Source of the DNA: an uncultured Saprospiraceae bacterium
Lineage (GTDB): Bacteria; Bacteroidota; Bacteroidia; Chitinophagales; Saprospiraceae
Length of the DNA: 64,000 nucleotides
Reading direction: 5' to 3'
Assembly: GCA_938016265.1 (NCBI GenBank)
Contig: CALLWB010000008.1
Coordinates: 1 to 64,000, forward strand
The position numbers and the translations under genes were made by a program. The notes beneath the pieces were generated by a model that saw only the letters and a program-made list of their open reading frames with translations, had not been told where the DNA came from and made no database searches. Shown piece by piece: positions 1 to 7,811 of this stretch; the first letter of the stretch is position 1; every line of letters begins with the position of its first letter.

Positions 1-554
1 TGCATTACGCCTTTTTTGTAGGCTTCTAGGAGTTCTTTTTTTCGAGTGAGTTGGTTTATTTTTTGGTCTATGGCGGTTAGGAAGTTGGCTATTTTTTCTT
101 GTTCTGGGAGGTCTGGTAGGTTTAGAACAATATTCTTACAAACTTCTGCATTTAACTTTGGTTGGGCTGTACCTGTATTGTATTTTTCATATCTTATTCT
201 TTCCAATGATTCAGACAAAAAATAGTCCGAACCATTTGCCTTTATTACATGAGCGTGGTTATTTACCCAAAACTTCCCTTCTACAACAAACGCTAATTTG
301 GTGCTCCTATTAAGAATATTTGCACCATCTTCACCTAGTAAGATATAAGTTCCATCAAAAATATAATCGTCAACAAAATCTATAACCCCAGATGCTCCAT
401 AATATCGAAATTCTCCTTTCCTTTTATCACGTTCTGCGCTACTTAAAGGAATCCTTTTAGAATCTAAAAAAGTAGAAACTGCTCTTAATTTATTAGCCTT
501 CCAACTAGAAGTGAATTCGGAAAACCTAAGATTCGGTATTTTATTTTCATTCAT
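1..554 (-). CDS. hsdS: Type I restriction-modification specificity subunit HsdS (partial)
   Basis: Only the N-terminal ~184 codons are present; the gene runs off the left edge. HsdS supplies the DNA-recognition domains of a type I restriction-modification complex with HsdM and HsdR. The visible part begins MNENKIPNLRFSEF, continues through a first target-recognition domain, and reaches the conserved helix with EQEKIANFLTAID and KKELLEAYKKG that separates the recognition domains. The ATG at 554 lies 9 nt after the hsdM stop, so the two genes form one transcript. HsdR is not in the window and may lie to the left. The family call is firm; the target sequence cannot be read from it. Confidence 0.9.
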   Translation of the reverse strand, partial: MNENKIPNLRFSEFTSSWKANKLRAVSTFLDSKRIPLSSAERDKRKGEFRYYGASGVIDFVDDYIFDGTYILLGEDGANILNRSTKLAFVVEGKFWVNNHAHVIKANGSDYFLSESLERIRYEKYNTGTAQPKLNAEVCKNIVLNLPDLPEQEKIANFLTAIDQKINQLTRKKELLEAYKKGVM

Positions 555-563
555 CTTTAGATA

Positions 564-2198
564 TTAAAACGGTGTATCAATCCCCAATTCCATGCAATAC
601 TCAATAATTATCTTATCAGTAATTTTCATCTTATCTTCCAAGCCTTTTAAACCTTTAGAAACTGCGCTCAAATCTACTGGATCTTCTTCTTCAAACGTAT
701 CAACGTAACGAGCAATATTCAAGTTAAAATCATTCTCTTTTACTTCCTTTAAACTGGCTTGGTAGCTGTATTTATCTTCTCTGGTACGGTGTCGGTACGT
801 ACTAACAATCTTATCAATATCTTCCCGTCGAAGAACGCTTTGCGTTTTATCTTTTGTATAATGCTGGCTGGCATCAATAAACAAGATATTATCATCCGAC
901 TCCCTACATTTTTTAATGACCAAAATACAAGTAGGAATAGACGTACCATAAAAGATATTAGCAGGTAGCCCAATGACGGCATCTAGGCAGTTTAATTCCT
1001 CAATAATATATTTTCGGATGTGTCCTTCTGCTGCTCCTCGAAACAAGGCACCATGCGGTAAAACAACGGCCATTTGTCCATTTTCTGCAAGGTGGTAAAT
1101 CATGTGTTGGACAAAGGCAAAATCTGCTTTGGATTTAGGGGCTAATCTCCCGTACTGGTGGAAGCGTTCATCAGTCAGCAATAAATCGCTGGCACTCCAT
1201 TTTGCAGAAAACGGAGGATTGGCAACCACGGCTTCAAATCGCTCTCCCTTGTGTTGGGGTTGCTCCAAGGTGTCTTCCTGCTTGATATCAAATTGTCGGT
1301 AGTGGACATCATGCAAAATCATATTCATCCGTGCCAGGTTGTAAGTGGTTCGGTTCATCTCCTGACCATAGAAGGCAGAAACTTCCTTTACTTCCTTAGC
1401 AACTCTTAGCAGTAGGGAACCACTACCACATGTGGGATCGTAGACAGATTTTAGGCGTTGTTTGCCTGTCGTCACCAGCTTTGCCAATACAATAGAAACT
1501 TCCTGTGGAGTGTAGAATTCACCTGCTTTTTTCCCTGCACCGCTGGCAAATTTTCCAATTAGATATTCGTAGGCATCACCCAAAACATCCATTTCGGTAT
1601 TCTCCAATTGAAAATCTATTTCGTCTAGGTGTCCCAGTACTTTGGCAATGATGTCATTTTTGGCTTTTACTGTTCTTCCTAGCTTGGTACTGGTTAAGTC
1701 CAGGTCTTCAAACAGCTTATCAAAGTCGTCTTCGCTTTCGGTGCCCATCGTGCTTTGTTCGATGTTGCGCAAGATTTTTTCCAGATCATCGAGTATGAAG
1801 GTACTTTCTTGTGTTTCGTCTGCTTGGTTGTCACCTTTGGCTTCATACGCTTCTTCTGGTTCTGCTACTAGGCTGGTATTTTTGGCGTTCCCTCGCTTCG
1901 CTACTGCACTAAACAATTCAGACGGCTTCAGGAAGTATCCTAATTGCTCCACGGCTGCTTCTTTGATAGCTTCTAGGTACTCTTTGCCTTCTTCGCTGCT
2001 TTCATCTATAGTGCTGTATTTGATGTCGTCTTCTACCAATTCTTTGTTGGCATAGACATTCATTTTTTCGGACAGGTATTTATAAAAAATGAATCCCAAA
2101 ATATAATCTCGGAATTCGTCTGCATTCATCTTCCCTCTTAGGGTATCGGCAATATTCCAAAGTTGTTGTTGGAGTTGCCGTCTTTGTTCTTCGGACAT
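564..2198 (-). CDS. hsdM: Type I restriction-modification DNA methyltransferase HsdM
   Basis: This 544-aa protein has normal family length. An HsdM N-terminal helical domain (about residues 8-180) precedes an N6-adenine methyltransferase fold. The SAM-binding motif DPTCGSGSLL lies near residues 254-263 and the catalytic NPPF motif at 327-330, followed by FAFVQHMIYHL and LPHGALFRG. It methylates adenine in the sequence chosen by HsdS, protecting host DNA, and joins HsdR for restriction. It is the first gene of the hsdM-hsdS transcript and sits at the left of an integrated element, where restriction systems are common cargo. No feature suggests inactivation. Confidence 0.97.
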   Translation of the reverse strand: MSEEQRRQLQQQLWNIADTLRGKMNADEFRDYILGFIFYKYLSEKMNVYANKELVEDDIKYSTIDESSEEGKEYLEAIKEAAVEQLGYFLKPSELFSAVAKRGNAKNTSLVAEPEEAYEAKGDNQADETQESTFILDDLEKILRNIEQSTMGTESEDDFDKLFEDLDLTSTKLGRTVKAKNDIIAKVLGHLDEIDFQLENTEMDVLGDAYEYLIGKFASGAGKKAGEFYTPQEVSIVLAKLVTTGKQRLKSVYDPTCGSGSLLLRVAKEVKEVSAFYGQEMNRTTYNLARMNMILHDVHYRQFDIKQEDTLEQPQHKGERFEAVVANPPFSAKWSASDLLLTDERFHQYGRLAPKSKADFAFVQHMIYHLAENGQMAVVLPHGALFRGAAEGHIRKYIIEELNCLDAVIGLPANIFYGTSIPTCILVIKKCRESDDNILFIDASQHYTKDKTQSVLRREDIDKIVSTYRHRTREDKYSYQASLKEVKENDFNLNIARYVDTFEEEDPVDLSAVSKGLKGLEDKMKITDKIIIEYCMELGIDTPF

Positions 2199-2269
2199 TT
2201 GTGGTTTTTAGATTTAGGAAGAACAAATATAAGAATAATGGGGAGAATGGGAAATGGATTTTTCCAGCA

Positions 2270-2305
2270 TCAAACAAAAACCCGTTCCACTTCTGGAAAC
2301 GGGTT
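2270..2305 (-). terminator. Rho-independent terminator of the small gene at 2327-2500
   Basis: On the minus strand the arm AACCCGTTTCC and its partner GGAACGGGTT form a hairpin with one bulged base and a 6-nt loop, followed by TTTTTGTTTG. It lies between the small leftward ORF and hsdM, so hsdM probably starts its own transcript. Confidence 0.75.
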
Positions 2306-2326
2306 CAACCAACAATAAACCGTTGT

Positions 2327-2500
2327 TTATGACTGGATGTTGGTTAGCCTTCTAATCTCTTTTAAGCGGTGTGTAGTGTCTTTGTAGTAATGTTCTATCT
2401 CTTTTGCTATGGTAAGGAGTTCTTCCAACTGCTGGCACTTATCCAGGTCGTACATGGTTTCCAATCGTTTAACCAACTTTTTGATTTTCTTCTTTTTCAT
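2327..2500 (-). CDS. Small lysine-rich hypothetical protein
   Basis: A 57-aa ORF beginning MKKKKIKKLVKRLETMYDLD and mostly predicted amphipathic helix (KRLETMYDLDKCQQLEELLTIAKEIEHYY). An upstream in-frame start at 2560 would add 20 residues, but the ATG at 2500 fits better because the extra stretch is unlike the rest and overlaps a likely promoter region. A well-formed terminator directly downstream supports expression. I do not recognise the family. A basic, helical, coiled-coil-like small protein inside an integrated element could be a regulator, but that is inference. Confidence 0.5.
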   Translation of the reverse strand: MKKKKIKKLVKRLETMYDLDKCQQLEELLTIAKEIEHYYKDTTHRLKEIRRLTNIQS

Positions 2501-2614
2501 GCTGCTAGTGTTTCCAGTTTTAATCACCCAAAATTGAACACATTGACAAAATAGTATCACAATTTAAGAAAAAATGATAATAAAATGTCATAGTTTTCAT
2601 ATTTAACCAACCAC

Positions 2615-2875
2615 ATGGGATATAAGCTAGATTTGGGAAAAATTGGGTTTATGAATCTACGAGCAGGCAGACGGGTGTATATCTTGTTCCAGGAAGGGGA
2701 GGTTGTTGACGTATGGACGAACTTAAAAAAGTTGTGTACGGATATGGCGACGGATACTAAACGGCAATTTGTTTCTTACTCCAAGCTATCGAAGATGGGG
2801 AAGGAATCTGGTAGGCTGGATTTTAGGGGGAAGAATGGGAAGATATATTTTATTATGATACGGGTGGTTCGGTAA
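2615..2875 (+). CDS. Small hypothetical protein, opposite orientation within the element
   Basis: An 86-aa ORF, the only rightward reading frame of note in the integrated element. The translation is basic (NLKKLCTDMATDTKRQFVSY, SKLSKMGKESGRLDFRGKNG) and ends in a short beta-rich stretch. It has no signal peptide and I recognise no family. It faces the leftward gene block across a short intergenic space, a common position for an element-encoded regulator, but nothing in the sequence proves DNA binding. It could be a chance ORF. Confidence 0.4.
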   Translation: MGYKLDLGKIGFMNLRAGRRVYILFQEGEVVDVWTNLKKLCTDMATDTKRQFVSYSKLSKMGKESGRLDFRGKNGKIYFIMIRVVR

Positions 2876-2911
2876 GTGAATTCTTTAAAAAAAAGTGAAG
2901 TTTAGTGAAGT

Positions 2912-3427
2912 TTAATCAAATTCAATTACTTGGTCGTTAATGACAAAGACGTTCTTGGGCTTGTAATTGGGTATTTTTTTCTTTGGCTCATTCAATTTAA
3001 GGTGATTGTACAAAAGTATCAATGCCTGCATCTTGTTTTGCATCTTAATACTAACATTCCCGTTTTTATCACTTGAAATATGATGGATAGCAGATAGGCA
3101 TTCGGGCGGTATTTCGTCAAAGTCTCTTAGTATTATCTTCCCGTCCTTGAATTCCTTCACATAGTCCGCAACACTCGAAAAACCAACTTTCACCAATTCA
3201 CTTATCACCATATCTTGTTTTAAATTCAGACGGAAATTTCGCTTCTTTTTAGCTTCTTTGATTGCATCTATTACTTCAGGTTGCTGCATCAACTGATAAC
3301 CAATTTCTTTGGCTGTCTTTTCGCTGTATCCGCTTCTGATTGCTGCTTGTTTTGCGTTTAGATCAATCAGGTAGTTTTGGACAAAACTTTCTTGCTTGTC
3401 TGTTAACTTCTTTATTATTTCTGTCAT
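2912..3427 (-). CDS. terS: Phage terminase small subunit (Terminase_2 family)
   Basis: A 171-aa protein with the Terminase_2 hallmark near residues 8-60: LTDKQESFVQNYLIDLNAKQ, then AAIRSGYSEKTAKEIGYQL and a helical pair continuing to KKKRNFRLNL. TerS proteins bind pac/cos DNA and hand it to the large terminase for packaging into phage heads. No large terminase, portal or capsid gene is near. It is the last gene of a leftward block after the two GRPK-motif proteins, with a 21-nt gap. A small subunit without a large one is the pattern of phage satellites that redirect a helper phage's packaging. The family call is good; the satellite role is inference. Confidence 0.85.
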   Translation of the reverse strand: MTEIIKKLTDKQESFVQNYLIDLNAKQAAIRSGYSEKTAKEIGYQLMQQPEVIDAIKEAKKKRNFRLNLKQDMVISELVKVGFSSVADYVKEFKDGKIILRDFDEIPPECLSAIHHISSDKNGNVSIKMQNKMQALILLYNHLKLNEPKKKIPNYKPKNVFVINDQVIEFD

Positions 3428-3448
3428 TTCTTCTCTGTTTTCTCTCTG

Positions 3449-3910
3449 TTATTTAACAATCATTCCAGTTATTGGCGTAAAACCATCAGCAACCAGTTTG
3501 TTTAAAAGTTCCCATTTCTCCTTGTCTTTCAGTTTATCATATTCATAGGTACGATATTCATTAATTTGAAAAGTAGCCCCAGTTATTGGTATCTGTTCAC
3601 CTGCTTCAATAGATAGTCCAGGTTTGCCAATCACATGTTCCATAATATCCTTGATGTACTTGTATTCGCCTTTGGTTGCTGCTTGGATAAATGCCTTTGT
3701 AGCTACTACAATGATAGCTGGATACCTACCTTTATTGTTTTCAATTTCCTTCAATTCGTCAATTGTGTAGACTGCTAGATTTGTAAATACCTTCCTTATA
3801 TCTGAATAGCTGTATCCCTGATCTCTAAGGACTGTTTTTAGTTTCTTTGGCCTTCCATTTGGGTTGCCACTTCTACCAGCTTGGAAGGGTTGTAAATTTT
3901 GCTCATTCAT
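3449..3910 (-). CDS. GRPK-motif (DUF5681-like) packaging-associated protein
   Basis: A 153-aa protein whose N-terminus carries the phage-associated motif FQAGRSGNPNGRPKK, followed by a helical middle and IMEHVIGKPGLSIE. Its C-terminus, YDKLKDKEKWELLNKLVADG, parallels the end of its upstream neighbour (YDKLTAKEKETLFTRLKNDG), so the two are diverged paralogues. Its start overlaps that neighbour's stop by 4 nt (ATGA), showing coupled translation. Proteins with this N-terminal motif often sit beside terminase genes. A DNA-binding or packaging-accessory role is inference. Confidence 0.7.
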   Translation of the reverse strand: MNEQNLQPFQAGRSGNPNGRPKKLKTVLRDQGYSYSDIRKVFTNLAVYTIDELKEIENNKGRYPAIIVVATKAFIQAATKGEYKYIKDIMEHVIGKPGLSIEAGEQIPITGATFQINEYRTYEYDKLKDKEKWELLNKLVADGFTPITGMIVK

Positions 3911-4449
3911 TGTATTCCATCGTTTTTTAATCTAGTGAATAGGGTTTCTTTTTCTTTGGCTGTCAACTTATCGTAAGTAAATACCTCTTGCTGTTGGTCC
4001 AAGTTTCGTTTATACTCCAATACTTCATCATAAGTATCCTGTAACTTTTTCAATAGTTCTATTGGTACTCCATTGAATTGATTTTCTGGTATTGGTTCGG
4101 GTGGTAAGTATTCTTTTTCATCAACTCGAATTGATTGTGTTGGTTTGCCGTCCAGATGTTCAATGACTAACTGAAAATACTTTGCTGGATTTTTGCCCCG
4201 TATCGCTTCATAGATTAAGCGGTAAACCATCCAATCAAAAACAGGAAGATCATCTTCCAATTCTGGAAACATGGATTTCAGTTGCTTGTCCAATTCTGTA
4301 TCACTATTCAAACCGATCTTAATACTAAGTAAGGAAGCAAGTATTTTTTTTCGGTTCTTGCTTCCTTTGGGTCGTCCTCTGTTGGTCGGTTGGTTCTCTT
4401 TTGAAAATTGGGTTTCTTTGCCGTCTTTGTGAATATCTGTTCTACTCAT
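3907..4449 (-). CDS. GRPKGSKNR-motif (DUF5681-like) protein, paralogue of its neighbour
   Basis: A 180-aa protein with an AT-hook-like N-terminal stretch, FSKENQPTNRGRPKGSKNRK. A helical region, VIEHLDGKPTQSIRVDE, matches the IMEHVIGKPGLSIE stretch of the downstream paralogue, and both share a YDKL..KEK..L...L..DG tail. The stop overlaps the next start by 4 nt. The basic GRPKG motif suggests minor-groove DNA contact, and the genomic setting (next to TerS, downstream of a primase-like gene) suggests DNA packaging or element replication. The exact role is unknown. Confidence 0.7.
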   Translation of the reverse strand: MSRTDIHKDGKETQFSKENQPTNRGRPKGSKNRKKILASLLSIKIGLNSDTELDKQLKSMFPELEDDLPVFDWMVYRLIYEAIRGKNPAKYFQLVIEHLDGKPTQSIRVDEKEYLPPEPIPENQFNGVPIELLKKLQDTYDEVLEYKRNLDQQQEVFTYDKLTAKEKETLFTRLKNDGIQ

Positions 4450-4478
4450 AACCGTTTTTTAGCCGTTATTTTTATTTA

Positions 4479-5654
4479 TTAAGCAATTTGTTTTTCTGGC
4501 ACTAGATCAAAGCATTCTACCAATTGTGTAACTAGTGGATTTTTAGATACCATCGTGTCTAGTATCTTTCCTTCTGGGCTTCTAATCCGTTCTTTGGGCT
4601 TGGCGTCCGTCACGGGCTTCTTTTGGGCTTGTAATGGAGAATCCCAAAACATTGGGTATCCTGTTTCAGTAAGTGCCCATCCACCAACGGCATCTGGTTT
4701 GATTAAATAATCTACTAGGTCAAATCCATTCAACTTATCGTTTTGGTTTGCTTGATCTTCTAGAAATTGAGATACACTAATTTTAAAGCCTATACGCTTC
4801 AATAGTTCGGCTTTTTCACTCCAATCGTCATAACATCCCAAATCTGGGAATAAAACTACGTTGCGTCCTTCTAAGGACTTAAAAACGCTTAATTCAGTCC
4901 ATCGACAACCGTTCTTTCCTCCGGTGGCTAACCAAATGTATTCGGGCAACAATACGGACATAAGTATTGCCGTTTTTTCACTTTCTACAATGGCAACTGA
5001 TTTGTTAGGCTCCAAGGGAAGTTGGTGTTCACCAAACAAGCATTGTTTTAAATTCGGTTCAGCTATACCCTGACTTTTCAATATTTGCTTCCCTGCAAAA
5101 AATATCTTGTTCCTCCCCTGCTCCGGTGGTTGGTCTTCCTTCACCCGTTTTCCGGTATTGGGGTTGTACAACATTACTTTGGCTTGTCGGATATTCCCCA
5201 ATTTATCCACCTGCCAAAATACAGTTGCTCCCTCCCATCGCTTTGATGTCCCAATTTTAAACCGTTGGATTAGGTCATTGGTAATGTCATCAGCAAACAA
5301 AGAATGTAGATAACTAACAAAATAGTTGTGACTATACTTAGAGCAAGTTTTTTCCATCAACGAACTAGGTATAAAGTGGATCGTCTCCGGTTTGGTTTGC
5401 GGTCTGCTAGTTGGTAAATCTGGTTTCCTCCAATTGTCGTTTAGTCCTTCCATCAGTCCTGGGTTGTCTTCTATCAGTTGTTTGGGGTTGTAATGGTATC
5501 CGCAACTTTGTTCACGGTCACATCTCCCAACGTGGTCTGGTAGGTATTCATTTTTTTCGTTGTCCTTGTATCTTACCATCCGCTTTTTATTGCAGGCATA
5601 GCAATTGAATTTTTTAGGACTTTTATCAAGTGAAAATCTGTGATTGTTGTTCAT
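4479..5654 (-). CDS. Toprim/DUF6371-type primase-like protein
   Basis: A 391-aa protein. The N-terminus has a zinc-ribbon pattern (CYACNKKR at about residues 18-25, then CDREQSCGYH), as in DnaG-type primases. The middle carries a Toprim-like core: VAIVESEKTAILMS (catalytic Glu), then VVLFPDLGCYDDW (Asp), and a FDLVDYL tail typical of DUF6371 proteins of Bacteroidota elements. It probably primes DNA synthesis or acts with the DUF3987 helicase-like protein encoded just upstream. Between the two lies an iteron array. There is no polymerase-type catalytic domain beyond Toprim, so whether it is an active primase is open. Confidence 0.75.
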   Translation of the reverse strand: MNNNHRFSLDKSPKKFNCYACNKKRMVRYKDNEKNEYLPDHVGRCDREQSCGYHYNPKQLIEDNPGLMEGLNDNWRKPDLPTSRPQTKPETIHFIPSSLMEKTCSKYSHNYFVSYLHSLFADDITNDLIQRFKIGTSKRWEGATVFWQVDKLGNIRQAKVMLYNPNTGKRVKEDQPPEQGRNKIFFAGKQILKSQGIAEPNLKQCLFGEHQLPLEPNKSVAIVESEKTAILMSVLLPEYIWLATGGKNGCRWTELSVFKSLEGRNVVLFPDLGCYDDWSEKAELLKRIGFKISVSQFLEDQANQNDKLNGFDLVDYLIKPDAVGGWALTETGYPMFWDSPLQAQKKPVTDAKPKERIRSPEGKILDTMVSKNPLVTQLVECFDLVPEKQIA

Positions 5655-5678
5655 TTTTCATTCTTCGTTTTTGGTGGC

Positions 5679-5856
5679 TGGCATTTTTGGCATTTATGGC
5701 ACTAAGCACACAACACACTAACTACCAGTAAATTACAATACAACTAGTGACCATCTTTGTGCCAATAGTGCCATTGCTAGCAACTTAGAACAAGCATACA
5801 AAGCACTGATATATAGAACTATATAAACCAAAGTGCCAATTGTGCCACTAGTGCCA
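5679..5856. repeat. Iteron array, candidate replication origin of the element
   Basis: Eight copies of a GTGCCA hexamer occur on a strict 9-bp spacing. Forward copies start at 5759 and 5768, then 5833, 5842 and 5851. Reverse copies (TGGCAT, TGGCAT, TGGCAC) start at 5679, 5688 and 5697. The unit is GTGCCANNN. An AT-rich, gene-free stretch (5774-5832) lies between the groups. The array sits between a helicase-like and a primase-like gene, the usual place for a replication origin bound by a Rep protein. A transcriptional operator is the alternative. Confidence 0.6.
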
Positions 5857-7338
5857 TTAGAGTAATTTTTCATATTCACCACGTTTTATTTTTCCAAATA
5901 AGGTCTTATCCTTTAAAAATCGCTTGAAACTTCTTTCAGGGAAATTTTTAAATACTGCTATTTCTACACCTTGCGCTGTTGTGAAACTTTCTGGTAAGGC
6001 ATCATATAACTCCTGCTTATCTTTTGTGTATTCCTCCAAGGGGTTGACCTTCTCGATACGATTCAAAACCTTTATCCCCATACTTCGAAAATATTCAGTC
6101 AAGGCAATAGCGTTTTCAATTTGGTCGGCTTCAATACTTCCGTTGTACTCTCCACCTGATCCATTACAGACAAACTCCATCAATTCTAAAATTAAGGCAA
6201 AACGAAGGCAATATTGCTCCATCTTTCCAAACAATGATTTCATGTTATCATTGAATGTTTCATTAATTGCATCCGTGTTTGTTCGATTCCATTTGTTGAA
6301 TCTCGTTTTACCTTCTTCAGAAAGTAAGACGGTGACGGGCTCTATTTCCCAACTCCCAGATTGATCCTTAACAATCAAATTGGGTAGGTTGTGCAACCCA
6401 TTTATCAAATTATAGTAAGAGTGGAATATTTCAGATGGAGGACAATATCCAGATTCATATGGTTTACGCTGTTGCTCCGGGAATGCGAATAAAATTCTAA
6501 AAAGAAAACCGTTGTCCTTTTTCCCATTACTTGCTAGATCGTCCAAAACAGATGGCTGAAGACCTCCCAGCACGGATACCGAAGGTTTAGGAATAAACAA
6601 AGGGTCTTTTGTTGCCCTGTTAATTTTTGCTCCTGAATTGCTCCAATTGCTTAACCAAAATTCAACATCACTCCCTTTTCGATATTGGTTCAAATTGTTG
6701 ATCCATGCAATTAGTTCGTCCTGGAATAAAACCAACCCCTTTGGATTTCTGCTAAGTACATTGTGTATGGCTTCAGTGGTAGCGTCATTTATCAATAAAT
6801 CCTTCCGGTGTGGTTTCGGTGGTAAATCTTTCTTTTTCATTCCTTCGCATTCCTGTTCCCACCTTAGAATGGCATCTTTATAATCCTTCTCATACTGCTC
6901 TTCTATTTTGCTTATTGGATTTAAGCATAATTTCAAAGCAGGGGTTTTTCCAATTGAAGAACTTCCCACAATTGCCCCGTAGATGATTGGAGGAAGGCAA
7001 TACCCATTTTTGTACTCCAAGTTGTAAGCATTCCCAATAACAGCACCACAAGCAACTAGAATACCCAATCCATAGTAATCTACTGGCAATTGGTAAGCCT
7101 TGTGAAACTCATTGACAATCTGTTCCACCTTTGCTGGGAATGCGGATACTGGAAATGAAATTGAGTTATTAGGATTAGAATTTTTATCCGTTCGTTGCGC
7201 TGTATTTGTTTCCTCCAAACGCTTCATATCCTTCACCAAATCGCCCAATGATATTGATGTTTCCGGTTGTTCTTGTCCCTCTTTTTTCGTATCTTCATTG
7301 TGCTTACCAATGATAGGGGTTGTTGTATTATCTTCCAT
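5857..7338 (-). CDS. DUF3987 domain protein (helicase/primase-like ATPase)
   Basis: A 493-aa protein. After a low-complexity N-terminus it shows the DUF3987 core: AAYQLPVDYYG-like start, Walker A GSSSIGKT at about residues 125-132, Walker B GLVLFQDEL at about 201-209, and SVLGGLQPSVLDDL near 265. DUF3987 proteins are plasmid-, phage- and island-encoded ATPases usually found with primase modules, and are considered replicative helicase-like. The start overlaps the upstream HTH gene's stop by 11 nt. The stop abuts the last iteron, consistent with one replication module. Confidence 0.85.
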   Translation of the reverse strand: MEDNTTTPIIGKHNEDTKKEGQEQPETSISLGDLVKDMKRLEETNTAQRTDKNSNPNNSISFPVSAFPAKVEQIVNEFHKAYQLPVDYYGLGILVACGAVIGNAYNLEYKNGYCLPPIIYGAIVGSSSIGKTPALKLCLNPISKIEEQYEKDYKDAILRWEQECEGMKKKDLPPKPHRKDLLINDATTEAIHNVLSRNPKGLVLFQDELIAWINNLNQYRKGSDVEFWLSNWSNSGAKINRATKDPLFIPKPSVSVLGGLQPSVLDDLASNGKKDNGFLFRILFAFPEQQRKPYESGYCPPSEIFHSYYNLINGLHNLPNLIVKDQSGSWEIEPVTVLLSEEGKTRFNKWNRTNTDAINETFNDNMKSLFGKMEQYCLRFALILELMEFVCNGSGGEYNGSIEADQIENAIALTEYFRSMGIKVLNRIEKVNPLEEYTKDKQELYDALPESFTTAQGVEIAVFKNFPERSFKRFLKDKTLFGKIKRGEYEKLL

Positions 7339-7678
7339 GCTTCACCCCTTTATTTTTTAGATACTCTTCAGCTTCCTGTTTCAATTGGGAAGCGTCTTTT
7401 ACCTTGTTAGATAATAACCACTTGTCCAATTCGGATTTTTCGAAGTATAGATACTTCCCTCTTTTGCTGTGGGGGATCTGGCCTTTGCTGGTTAGCTTGT
7501 AACCGTGGTCTTTTGAAATACCTAAGTATTCAAGTGCTTCTTTGAACTTGAAAACTGTTTTTTGGTTGGTGGTGGCTTGTTGCTTGTTCGCTTGTTCAGA
7601 ATTGAACAATATCAATTCTTCCCTAAACAGCTTCCTAAGTTCTGCACCAGTAAATTGAGAAAGTAGAATTTTTTCCAT
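7328..7678 (-). CDS. Helix-turn-helix (excisionase/MerR-like) DNA-binding protein
   Basis: A 116-aa protein with a winged HTH_17-type domain in its second half (FKEALEYLGISKDHGYKLTS, then GQIPHSKRGKYLYFEKSELD and KWLL). The N-terminal third is helical (LSQFTGAELRKLFREEL). Small proteins of this type regulate excision or replication genes of Bacteroidota islands. The gene immediately precedes and overlaps the DUF3987 gene, so it is probably its translational partner and perhaps the regulator of the replication block. Confidence 0.8.
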   Translation of the reverse strand: MEKILLSQFTGAELRKLFREELILFNSEQANKQQATTNQKTVFKFKEALEYLGISKDHGYKLTSKGQIPHSKRGKYLYFEKSELDKWLLSNKVKDASQLKQEAEEYLKNKGVKHGR

Positions 7679-7811
7679 GTACTTATTATTTTTTGATTAA
7701 TAAGCACAAATTAAAGGGGTATGAAATAAAGAAAAAAGTAAAAAAGGGAAGTTGCCAATCTTGCACATCCAACTTTCCCATCTTGCCACTTTCTTAGATG
7801 TTTCTTGCTTT

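Noticed and set aside
1642-2055. 137-aa rightward ORF opposite hsdM
   Set aside because: Serine/leucine-rich antisense shadow of a clear HsdM coding frame.
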